Source: Bacteroidales bacterium
GTDB lineage: Bacteria > Bacteroidota > Bacteroidia > Bacteroidales > JAAYJT01
Assembly (NCBI GenBank): GCA_012522795.1
Contig: JAAYJT010000031.1
Span: 26,252-90,251, forward strand
Length of the DNA: 64,000 bases
Direction: 5' to 3'
Both the position numbers and the translations under genes were made by a program. How positions within the stretch are numbered: the first letter of the stretch is position 1; every line of letters begins with the position of its first letter. Below the pieces are notes generated by a model. The model did no database searches, had not been told where the DNA came from, and saw only the letters and a program-made list of their open reading frames with translations. Positions 37,753 through 49,400 of the stretch are shown here, in pieces.

Positions 37753-38673
37753 CTATTTTTCAACGATTTGCAAAACATATTCCAGCTTTTTATCCATGCA
37801 CCACTCTCCCGGAAGCCAGTGTATAGTGAAGCCTTTACGCTCCATACGTCTGAACCAGGTTGTCTGCCTCTTGGCAAACTGATGTATTGCAGTATTCAGC
37901 AGACTGAACATTTCATCATAAGAAATAATTCCGGTAACATAACGGGTTATATAGCGGTATTCTAGCCCGTAAAAATCAAGTTTTTCAGCACTGACACCGG
38001 AACTAAGCAAATCCTTAACTTCATTTATCATCCCTTCACCCATTCTGTTTTTCAGCCTTTGTGTGATCCTTTGCCGGAGCTTACTGCGATCGTATGCAAT
38101 TCCAAAAATTAGGGAATGGATCTCAGGCAAAGTAGATATTTGGGGTTTCTTTTCATTCTCAAAAACAGCTATTTCAATAGCCCGTATTGTTCGATTCCGA
38201 TCTGTGGTATCGGTAATATTATGCAAAGGTTTGATATTCCTGAGCTTTTCAGCCAGTTCTTCCAGACTTTTATGTTTTAGTTCAGCTCTTAGCTCATCAT
38301 TTTGCGGAACACTTTCCATGCGATAGGCTCCCAGTACCGATTCAATGTATAATCCTGTGCCTCCACACATAACAGGTATCCTGCCACGTTTGATGATATC
38401 ATTATAAACCCTGATAAAATCCTGCTGATATCGAAAAACATTGTATTCTTCGCCGGGGTCAGCAATATCAATCAAATGATAAGGAACAAGCTCACCATCA
38501 ACCTCATAATCACTATAATCCTTACCTGTTCCCAGATCCATGCCTTTGTAAACCTGGCGCGAATCAGCACTGATAACTTCTCCATTGATACGGTTTGCCA
38601 GCAATGCTGCCAGACGCGTTTTGCCGGAAGCTGTTGGACCTAGTATAGTTATAAGATTTATCATTATTTGCAA
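37753..38673 (-). CDS. miaA: tRNA dimethylallyltransferase
   Basis: MiaA transfers a dimethylallyl group to N6 of adenosine 37 in tRNAs reading codons that begin with U. The 306 residues open with the P-loop GPTASGKTRLA (about 12-22) and contain ISADSRQVYKGMDLGTGK, the CGGTGLYIESVL segment, the GLEYRYITRYV motif and a C-terminal QFAKRQTTWFRR, all family signatures. The ATG used here gives MQIMINLITILG; the ATG three codons later (MINLITILG) is the commoner start. It follows the glycosyltransferase gene after 18 bp and precedes the alpha-2-macroglobulin gene on the same strand. Confidence 0.96.
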   Translation of the reverse strand: MQIMINLITILGPTASGKTRLAALLANRINGEVISADSRQVYKGMDLGTGKDYSDYEVDGELVPYHLIDIADPGEEYNVFRYQQDFIRVYNDIIKRGRIPVMCGGTGLYIESVLGAYRMESVPQNDELRAELKHKSLEELAEKLRNIKPLHNITDTTDRNRTIRAIEIAVFENEKKPQISTLPEIHSLIFGIAYDRSKLRQRITQRLKNRMGEGMINEVKDLLSSGVSAEKLDFYGLEYRYITRYVTGIISYDEMFSLLNTAIHQFAKRQTTWFRRMERKGFTIHWLPGEWCMDKKLEYVLQIVEK

Positions 38674-38691
38674 TTGTCAGGGTTAAGAAAT

Positions 38692-39984
38692 TTATTGATA
38701 CTCAGATAAATACTTGATTCCTTTCTGATATTCATTTTCTTCCAGAACCAGATAATCCCTGATTTCATTAAGCAAACCAATCTCCGCTTTGCTGAAAGAA
38801 AAATCTGCTTCGCTCTGAATGGTTCTTAAAATATCGGCATCAGGGAAAAAGGTTTCCAAAAAACTCACAAGATTTTTCTCATTATTTTCAGTCGCTTGCC
38901 TTTGTTTCCATTTTAAATATTGCAATACACGCAGTCCATCAATTTTTTGATGACAAGCCCGCACAAAATTTTTTAAAGAACCAGCATTACTTCGTAACTT
39001 CTCCCAGATATCCTCTTCAGGAAAAGTCATTTCTAAAAAATCATCCATAGGAGTTTTAATCTGAGTTGCAAACAACCCGGTAAATAACTGATATGTAGCC
39101 ATTATTTCATCAAACCAGACATGCCTGTATATTGGATAACTGCTCCAATCGCCGGCAGCACCTTTTATCATGGCAGGACCTGTACCAAAGTATACCCGAT
39201 CAGAAAATCGTGCAGCGGGATAAACCTTTTCTGAGTTCCAGGTCAGGATTTTACCTTTTTTACGAAGTTTCTGAAGAAAATAAAAATCCTCACCGCTCAT
39301 TTTAGGAGTAATACCTCCTATACTTTTATAATCCTTAACCCTTAATGCTATTGCCGAACCCAATGCAGTAAACGCATAGGGGCTTCCAATCCTGAAAAGG
39401 TTAATTACATAGTAACGCATATAAATTTCGTAACGAAGTATTGCACGATCAGCTTTTTCATCACCGGTTAGCCGGTGATAATACGGAACAGCAAGAGCAA
39501 CAGCTTGAGGATGTTTTTGCAGGTTCTTGACTACTGTATCAAAATAAGATGGATTAAAACCAGTATCAGCATCCAGTGAAATTATAATACTGTCATCATC
39601 AGCAACTTTTGCTATTGCTTCCATTACTTCCCTGCGTGCATACCCCACTCCATGCTTTCTTCCTATCCATCCTTTTCCTGCTGAGCTTTTGTCAATTAAT
39701 GTTATACATGGAGTGTGAAGATTTGACAAAAACTCAAGACTACGTTTATTATCGTTACAAACAGCTATTTTCCCTAGATCCTTCCACCAGCTCTCAGGTT
39801 GATTCACACAGATATAAACCATTACCCTACCTTTATAATCCTGATTTTTTATACTCTCAATCAAAGCCGGCAGATTACTGAACTCATTCAGAACAGGCAT
39901 GGCTATATAAACGTCAGGATAAGAATAAGACATAGTGTACAGGGTATGCTCAATTATAACTATAGTTCGCAGACAGAAATTCAA
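38692..39984 (-). CDS. Family 2 glycosyltransferase
   Basis: A 430-residue GT-A type glycosyltransferase with the nucleotide-sugar-binding start VYIAMPVLNEFSNLPALIESI, the DxD-type metal site in SLDADTGFNPSYF, and a GEDFYFLQKL acceptor-loop motif. The frame allows a start at 39984, but a TATTTTTG promoter match at 39992-39999 would make that leaderless. The ATG at 39933, giving MSYSYPDVYIAMPVLNE, is a better start and leaves about 50 bases of leader. No membrane helix is apparent. The product is likely involved in cell-surface glycan synthesis; the donor and acceptor are unknown. The gene is followed after 18 bp by miaA. Confidence 0.82.
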   Translation of the reverse strand: MNFCLRTIVIIEHTLYTMSYSYPDVYIAMPVLNEFSNLPALIESIKNQDYKGRVMVYICVNQPESWWKDLGKIAVCNDNKRSLEFLSNLHTPCITLIDKSSAGKGWIGRKHGVGYARREVMEAIAKVADDDSIIISLDADTGFNPSYFDTVVKNLQKHPQAVALAVPYYHRLTGDEKADRAILRYEIYMRYYVINLFRIGSPYAFTALGSAIALRVKDYKSIGGITPKMSGEDFYFLQKLRKKGKILTWNSEKVYPAARFSDRVYFGTGPAMIKGAAGDWSSYPIYRHVWFDEIMATYQLFTGLFATQIKTPMDDFLEMTFPEEDIWEKLRSNAGSLKNFVRACHQKIDGLRVLQYLKWKQRQATENNEKNLVSFLETFFPDADILRTIQSEADFSFSKAEIGLLNEIRDYLVLEENEYQKGIKYLSEYQ

Positions 39985-39991
39985 TAAATGA

Positions 39992-39999
39992 CAAAAATA
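39992..39999 (-). promoter_or_regulatory. -7 element of the glycosyltransferase/miaA transcription unit
   Basis: Minus-strand TATTTTTG, a full -7 match. Its position supports the internal start at 39933 over 39984. Confidence 0.45.
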
Positions 40000-40297
40000 A
40001 TAAAAAGGCTGACCGCTGATTAAGAATCAGGTATTACCGGTAAAATTAATTTCCAGTATCTGCCCGTTCTCAAAAGCCAGAAAAAGTAACCGGATCTACT
40101 CTGAGTTTCTTAAAACAAAGCTTTAATTAAAATCACTTAAAAAACAGTATATCAACCATTACCCCTAAAATCCCGATCATATATTTAAGGCAGATATTCA
40201 GCAAAGCTTTGTTTTCAGTGTATAGTGCGATTTTTTTATTAAAATAAAAAAAGAAAATTTATTTTCAAATGCTAATGCTTTTTTGAAAAAACACAAC
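40000..40297. other. Intergenic region with a 13-bp inverted repeat pair
   Basis: The 416-base gap between the divergent glycosyltransferase and giant-protein genes has no open frame. It holds a small hairpin CTGATT-AAG-AATCAG (40016-40030) and a perfect 13-bp inverted repeat, AAAACAAAGCTTT at 40112-40124 and its complement at 40203-40215, separated by 78 bases. Confidence 0.5.
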
Positions 40298-40305
40298 TAT
40301 ATTTG
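40298..40305 (+). promoter_or_regulatory. -7 element of the giant secreted protein gene
   Basis: TATATTTG, a full TAnnTTTG match, about 95 bases before the ATG at 40401. The nearest TTTG upstream is only 12 bases away, so no standard -33 is assigned. Confidence 0.4.
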
Positions 40306-40400
40306 TAAGGTTATTTTAAAAATAAGCCAGACCATCATAAAACATTACATAAATAAAAGACACAAGAATTAAAAACATTAATCATTAAAACCGGGAAATC

Positions 40401-43400
40401 ATGAAAAAAAAACTTACCCTCACTTTCGCTATGCTTTTTTGCATAATCATCGCACATGCCCAGGTTGCTGAATACTTCTTTACCCAGCAGCAACTTACGT
40501 ACACTGAAATCACCGGAGGAACTGTATTATGGTCAAACACATTTAATGATCAAATTTCTGACCCCATCAGTATTCCTTCATTTACTTTTAACAAAACAAC
40601 CTATACTTCGTTGTATATTTCTGCAAATGGTTTTATCACTTTTGGAGCGGCACCTTTACCTAACAATTATCTACCAATAAGCTACTTAAGCACAAGCTAT
40701 ACGGGGGCAATATCAGCATTCGGGTGCAATTTAACTCAGGCAGACCAGGGTACTCCCGAGGTAAGATATCAGCAGGTAGGCAATGAATTTGTAATACAAT
40801 GGAAAGATGTCGGAAGATATAATACTTCATCAGATATCATTAGCTTTCAGATACGTTTAAATACAAGCAATAGCAACATAAGCATCGTATATGGTGGCAC
40901 AATAAATCCGGGGGCATCCTCAAGTCAACCACAGGTTGGAATAAGAGGTGAAAATGCACAGGATTATAACAGCCGTAGAATTAACTCTAACACTGGAGAC
41001 TGGATCAATTCAAGTAAAAGTACAAATGTCTCTCATACTATGTATTTCCATAGTAGTTATCCGGCAACAGTACCTTCACCCGGTTTAACCTTTAGCTGGT
41101 TCCCTTTGTACAATCCGTCTGATTTTACTGCTTATGCTATTGACCTTAATAAAGTAGAAGTTAACTGGGAGAAAAATTTATCAAACAATAATGTATTGCT
41201 TGTAGTTCATACTTCTTCATATTTCTTTAGCGCACCAGAAAACGGCACTTCATATCCTGTGGGAAGTACTACTCCTGATTATGCTACTGTAATTTATTCC
41301 GGTGAAAATACTAGTTTCCAGCATATCGACCTTATTCCCGGAACTGAATATTATTATAAAATATGGTCGTATGATGCTGCATTAAACTATTCAACTGGGG
41401 TTACTACCTCATGTTATACAGGATTTGCCATACCTTACTTACAGAATTTTGAAAATTATTCAGTAACGCCAGGATGGCAAGGCGATATGTCAAGGCTCAA
41501 TTTACATGGAACAGCCGAAAGTTATGCATTAACTAAAAGAATTAATTCTGTTGAAGGTGGATATGCAATAACACCAGTGGTGGGGCCTGTTCAAAACAAT
41601 CATTATCTTAGTTTTCATTACCGCATAGTTGATTATTACGGTTACCCTGAATTGGCAACAACACTGGAGCCAGGCAATAAAATTGATATCAAAGTATCAA
41701 CTAACAACGGAACAACTTATAATACCATTTACACTATTGATCATACCAATCATATAGCTTCTACCAATTTCAGCAATAAATTCTTTGATCTATCATCATT
41801 CAACTCTTCATTCATTGAAATAAAGTTTGATGTCACATGGGCTTCGGGTGATTATTATTTCGATCTCGACAATGTTCTTATTGAATCAGGAGCAAATATG
41901 TCGTATTCAGGCGCAATTGTTGAACAGCCAAACGTGAGTATGGCAGGTATAGGAGTCACGAATAATGAAATCATAAGGTTAAATGTAATAACCAACAAGC
42001 TTAATAATCCACTTTCAGTAACTTCAATTAATTTTAATACTACGGGTTCATCAAATGCCAATAATGATATAGCTGCTGCAAAAGTTTTCTATACAACAGA
42101 ACCAGTATTTTCAACTGCAACACAATTTGGCGCAACCCAGGACAACCCCTCAGGAGCATTTACCATAACCGGCAATCTGCCTTTATTGGGTTCAAACAAT
42201 TATTTCTGGCTTGCCTATGATATAAAAAGTACAGCAACACCAGGAAATGTTGTTGACGCACAATGTCTGAAATTTGTATTCACCAGCCCACAAACCGAAA
42301 AAACACCTACAAAACAAAATCCAGCCGGGAACAGAAAGCTGGGGAATCCAATAAGCGGTATTAAAAACATTCCAGGAGATTTTGGAAGCATTGCTGCTGC
42401 TGTTAATGCCTTAAACTCTCATTTTATCGGAGAAGGAGGTGTGACTTTCCAAGTAGCTGCAGGTCACACTGAACAATCCACATCTGATATCCTATTAACA
42501 GCTTCGGGTACCGAAACAAGACCCATTATATTTAAAAAACATGGTGCTGGGACTAATCCATTAGTTACGCGAACCGATGCAGGTACAGTCAATGGCTATT
42601 CTGCCGGCTCGCGTGGAGACGGAATAATCATAATACAGGGAGGTGATTATATAACTTTTGATGCTATTGATGTAAAAGCCGAACTTCCCGGGATTGATTA
42701 TGGTTACTATCTGAGGAAAGAGTCTCCGACTGACGGTTGCAAGCACGTTACAATAAAAAACTGTAACATCACCATGAATAAAGGAGAGGTTCGTCTGGTA
42801 TCAGGTATTCATCTCTCAAACAACGGTCCAACTACAGATCAAGTAAGTATCACCTCACCAACCGGAACTCACTCATTTATAACTTTCACCGGAAACACTA
42901 TTAAAAATGTGTATTTTGGAATATACATGAAAGGACATTCTACATATTATGACAATGATATTGTTATAGGAACAGAATTATCGCCCAACACTATACAAGA
43001 TTTTGGAAGCAGCAGTTCTTTTGAAGCTCATGGAATTTATATTGAAAATGCGCATAACACTGATGTAGGATATAATAACATCAATAATACTGCCGGTGGT
43101 GGTACTGAATTTTCATACAATGGTTATGGAATCTCCAATAAAAACTCAATTCAGGGAGCCATTAATATCCATCATAATACGATTACATTAAAAAGCAAGA
43201 AAAGTTTATTTTATGGTATTTATAATACAGGAACCGGAACCTCAAAAATTGAATCTAACACTATTAACTTATCAAATACTGAAACCGGAGCTCCATCAAT
43301 TTATTTTATTAGCAATAATCCGCAATCAGCTTCTTCATCCAACTTGTATATAAATAATAATATTTTTGAAGCTGGTGATCTGAGTTCTAACCAGGCTATT

Positions 43401-46400
43401 TATCTGATAAACAATTCAAATAAGTACAATAGTCCTTCTGTTACCGAGATTAAAAACAATCAGGTAAATGGAAGTATCACAAATACAGGTACCAATATGT
43501 CTTTTCACTGTTATACTAATAGCTATAGTACTGGAAGTGGCACCGAGTATATTTCGGGGAATATTTTTACAGATATCTCACTGTCAAACAGCTCAACTTT
43601 TTGGGGAATATCTGCTCAGGGAGCTTCAAATAGTGTTAAATATATTAATGACAATATAATTTCAGACATAAACGGTCAGCGCAATTTTTATGGCATCAGA
43701 CAAAATTCATCATCTACCTTTTTTATATATGATAACACAATATCAGGCATAAGCAGCAACAATGAATTTGTTGAGTGCATTTCTTCTGGTTCTCCCAATG
43801 CAGTTATACATATCTATAATAATCTGATCACTGATATTACTGCAAATACACAGTCAGGTAAAATAACAGGAATATACATATCTGGTGCATCTACTGCTTA
43901 TATTTACAATAATTTTATTTCTGATCTAAAAACACCCTCCTCAGCTCGTAGTGACGCTATTACAGGAGCCTATTTATCATCAACGCAACTAAATTCTTTT
44001 ATAGGTTTTTATTACAATACCATATACTTTAACGCTCAATCAACAGCCACAAGTTTTGGAACCACAGGTATTTTGCATGTTGCTAACAATACAAGTACAA
44101 CAGGCTTACTGGATATGAGGAACAATATCATTGTTAATACATCAGAGGCAAAAGGCAATAATACCTACACTTCAGCTCTGAAACGAAGTAATTTTTACAT
44201 AGAGAATTTTTCTGAGGCATCAAACAACAATATCTTGTATGCCGGTGAACCCGGGCCGAAAAATGTCATTTATCTTTATAGCAATATTACATTTAAGACT
44301 ATTGATGATTATAAAGCTCACGTAGCACCACGCGAAAGTAACTCTTTTTCTGAAGACCCTCCTTTTGTCAATACCACGATAATCCCTTTTGATCTGCATC
44401 TTAAAACTGATGTGCCAACTCTGGCTGAAGGAGGAGGACAGCAAATCAATACCCCCATAGCAATAACCGTAGATTACGATGGTGATCCCCGTTCCGGTAC
44501 AAATCCGGATATTGGAGCAGACGAATTCGATGGAATTTCTAATTTCCTGGAGGATCCGGTGTCATTCACTGCCCTTTCTTTGGATTCACAATCAATTAAA
44601 TTAGAGTTTGAATTAAACGCTGATTCAGATGACGTAGTAATAATATTTAATAGTTCTGGAAATTTCACACAACCGGAAGGAGAACCTATAACCGGACAAC
44701 AACTTGCAAATGGAGAGGTGCTGTATATTGGTAAAACTTCACCGGTTACACATTCGGGGTTAATATTGAATCAAACCGTCCACTACCGTGCCTTTTCATA
44801 TACAGGCGCTATATACTCACAAGGACTCTCTGCAAGTGCAAAAACTTTTATTGGTGATGTAGCCAATTTTGAAGCAAAAGCTATTGATCAAAATAAAATC
44901 TACCTAAGCTGGGATCTTAATCCTGCTCAGAACGGAGTAATAATTGCAGCACATACAGGTGATTTTTCCTGGGTTCCCACACAAGGTGTAGTCTATAATG
45001 TAGGTTTTGAAATTCCCGGAGGCGGAAAAATCATATATAAAGGTTCATCTCAGGAATTTGATCACACATCACTTACCCCATGGACACAGTATTACTACAT
45101 ATGTTTTTCGTATGATAGCTTCAATCATTATTCATCAGTTGAAGAAGCTAATGATATTACTCATTCCACGCCTGTTACATCATTTCCATATATCATGAAT
45201 TTTGACGGAGTGTGGAACCATAACCCGCTAATGCCTGAAAACTGGAATATTGTAGATAATGAAGAAGGTGGCATCTTTACATGGACCCGGGCAGTATCTC
45301 ATTACAGGTCGGAACCAGCTTCTGCAGAAGGAGGTAGTTGGGGAAATTGCGAAGATTATCTTATTTCACCACCATTTGTTTTACCGCAAAATGAGATATT
45401 GCTTAGCTGGTGGGATAAAACTACAAATTCTAATGCTCCTTCAAAATATAAAGTACTGCTTTCTACTACCGATAAAGAAATTAGTTCCTTCACTACTGAA
45501 TTGGGTGATTATGAGGTTATAAATACTGACTGGACCAAACATACAATAAGTCTTGCTAATTATGTAGGACAAACCGTATATATTGCCTTTTATCATTATT
45601 ACTCATGGTCTTTACTCGAATTCTTTGTTATTGATGATATAATACTTGAAACTGAGCTACCGGGAGCAGCTACACTAAAATGGCCTTTTGATAATTTAAA
45701 AACATTTAAGCATACAGTAGAGTTGGCATGGCACCCCCCTGTTTCCAGCTTTCCTGTTAATGGATATAAAGTATTTTTTGGAACCAGTCCTTCAACAATG
45801 ACACAGATATATGACGGGCCAAATACAGAATATGAAATTCCGGATCTTAATTATGATAATGTGTACTACTGGAAAGTTGTACCATATAATAACGCTGGCA
45901 ACGCCCTGAATGCACCGGTGTGGTCATTCAGCACAATTAAGCAAAATCAATTGGCTGAAAGCTTTGAAACCCAACTGTTTCCTCCCGCTGGATGGGATTA
46001 TAATGAAAATATTTTTCCGTATGCAAATTGGAAAATAGCAGTACTGAGAATGCATGGTCTGTTTTCAGCCGGCATTGAAACTTTCGGTTTGGATGCTAAG
46101 CTTCAGACTCCAATGCTTTCAATTGAAAATGGCAGCACTCTGTCATTCTTTGCATGCACTTATACCAGCAGATACGGGACAATACAAGTTTATTATTCCT
46201 TGAACAAAGAAACCTGGTATCCTGTAGGTAGCGAAATAGTAATACAACCAGGTGCATGGGCACAATATGATTTAGATCTAAGCAGCCTGCAAGGAGATGA
46301 CTGCTACCTTGGAATCGTGGCATACCCCGGAGAATCATCTACAAACCAGATTTTTATTGATCATATTATAGGTCCGGAAATTAAAATGGCGTTACCTCAC

Positions 46401-49400
46401 GCTGCTACAAGACCAAAACCTGAAAATAATGCAACATGGATTGATCTAAGCCCCTCGTTAAGCTGGTTCCCTGGTAAAACCGGCGGAATTCCGTCAGGCT
46501 ATAAAGTATATGTGGGAACAAACGGAGGTGGTACACAAACACCTGATAATTTAATAAACGGAACCCTGGTTAGCTCTATGTTCTTTGATTTACCATCCCT
46601 ACTTGCCAGCACACAATATTACTGGCAGATCATTCCCACCAATAGCATTGGTGATGCCGTTAATTGCCCTATCTGGTCATTTGAAACTCTTGAGCCAAAT
46701 TCTGTTCGGATTGGTTTTGGAAATGATGTTAGTTGGGGTCTACCAATAGAACCGCTTTCTGGATATTCTTTTTCACAAACAATTTATACCCAACAAGAGA
46801 TTAATATAAGTAACAAATGGATAAACAAAATTTATTATCAATGGCATGGAGAACAGGAAGCAATCAATAGTAAAGACTGGGTAATATACATGGGGCACAC
46901 AAACAAAAACAGATTTAATAATGGCAATAGCTGGGTGCCAGTTGAAGAAATGATAAAAGTTTTTGATGGAGTTGTTATTCTACCTCAAACACCTCAATGG
47001 ATTGAAATCGTACTTGATCTGCCATTTAAATACAACAATGTTGACAATCTGGCTATTGCCGTTGGGGAAACTACTCCATTCTGGGATGAAGAAGGATGGT
47101 TTTTGGGTACGGAAACAGCTGATATATATCGTTCGTTGAGTGATGGAGACTATCTGAAAGCAATAGACCCCTATGATCTGGGAGAAGGTTATCCTTTAGC
47201 TATTATTCCAAATACTGGATTAAAGTTTACCTCAACCTCACCTCCACCAATATTAAATATTGATAAAAATATGATTGATTTTAATATGGTAAAAGTCAGA
47301 ACCACATCTGGGCATGAAACTATAGTACTACAAAATACAGGAGGAGGTGTATTGAAAATTAATTCAATAGAAATTACTGGGGTTGATAACACTCATTTTT
47401 CGATAATCAATACTCCGTCTTTACCAGCATCTTTAAATACATACCAAAACCTTAATATTAAAGTAGCTTTTAACCCAAATACAAAAGGTGAGAAAAATGC
47501 TAAAATTAAAATACAAACCGATCAACCTTTAAATTTTACTTATTACATTGACCTGACAGGTATAGGAAAAGCTATTGATGATCCGCAGTTATTTACTGCA
47601 GAACCAGCAGGGTTTAATGAAATTTCATTGGACTGGATTAAAAATCATGATGGAAATGATGTTATAATTGCTTTTAATGACAATGAAAACATAGGAGAAC
47701 TTACTGAAGAGCAATCATATTCAGTGAATCAAACTCTTACGGGAGGAGGGACCGTGCTGTACAAAGGCAACCTTACTACATTTGAACATAACAATCTTGC
47801 CCAGTTCACTTCATATTTTTATAAAATATGGTCAGTAAATCAATACAATAATTATTCAGATGGGCTTATGGTTAGTGCTTCAACATTTTGTAATACTGTA
47901 TTTGACTTACCTATTTTTGAGGATTTTGAAGATACATATGTTGGAAGTCTGCCAATCTGCTGGAGAAAGATTATTGATAGTAACAACCCTGAGTGCAATC
48001 ACCATGTTAGCGTATATAACAATGATAGCTATTCTGATTTGGTTTTAATGTTTCATAACGATTATGAAGATGATCTTAACTTATATCTAATTATGCCTAA
48101 GCTAAATGCCGATATAAGACATTTAATGGTGTCCTTTGACTATAACTTTCAAGCCCGTGATTTAAACATTGAGGGACTTACCATTGGGGTAATAAGCGAT
48201 CCGGAGGATCCAAACACTTTCGCACCTTTACATTTTTGTGGAGGAGCTTCTGGTTCGTACTGGGATTGGGAAAAAATAATATATTACTTCCATGATTATG
48301 ACGGAGATGCCGAATATATTGCTTTTAGGGCTCACTTCCATTACTCAAGCATGCATTATATATATGTAGATAATATCTTAATTGACTTTATCCCCGCTTG
48401 TATTCCTCCACGTAATCCCGAAGTTATAAACACAGCTAAGACCACTGCCACAGTTGACTGGGAAGAAGGATTTAATGAAAACAAGTGGGATATAAAATAC
48501 GGAGTAATAGGTTTTGATCCTGAAACACACGGCACCCTGGTAACAGGTATTACTTCTAAACTTTATGTTATAACAAGTCTGATACCAGGAACAGAATATG
48601 AATTTTATGTAAGAGCTAATTGCAACCAGGACGAACAAAGTGATTGGGTAGGACCTGTACCATTTGCTACTAAATGTAATGCTGTTGAAAGCCCTGTAAT
48701 TGAAGACTTTGAAACAACACCCGATTGGAGGCTGCCTATGTGCTGGTCAGTACTGGGAGATGATATGTCAGGCTATTATATTGATAATGACCCTACTGCT
48801 TCTGGATCATATTTGGTATTATATTCTTATGGACTGTATAGTGAAGCTGCTTTAATTTCACCACAACTAACAGACAATATAGCTGAACTATATATTAGTT
48901 TCTATGCCAGTCATGATTCTTACTATCCACAAACTCTATCAATAGGGATAATGGATGACCCAACCAATATAAATACGTTTCAGGAAATTGAAGAATTCAC
49001 CATTTCAAATGATTGGGAGCAGTACAGTTATGACTTTTATCAAAACGGTACAAATAAATATATAGCCTTCAAAGTAGAAGGTTATAGAAGTGTCAATATT
49101 GATGATATTATAATTGATAAAAGAACAAATTGTCAGCAACCAACTATGTTCCGGCTAAACAATGCTTCTTCATATACTGCTGAATTTACCTGGCATACAA
49201 TTGGAATAGAAACACTATGGGAGATAAAATACGGCTCGCCTGGCTTTAACCCCGATACAGGTGGCACCCTGTTAGGTAATATTACTTCAAAACCATATAC
49301 TATTCAGAACTTAAATCCTTCAACAGATTATAATGCTTATATAAGAAGTGTTTGCAATGAAACAACAGTAAGTGCCTGGACAGGCCCACTGGCATTTACA

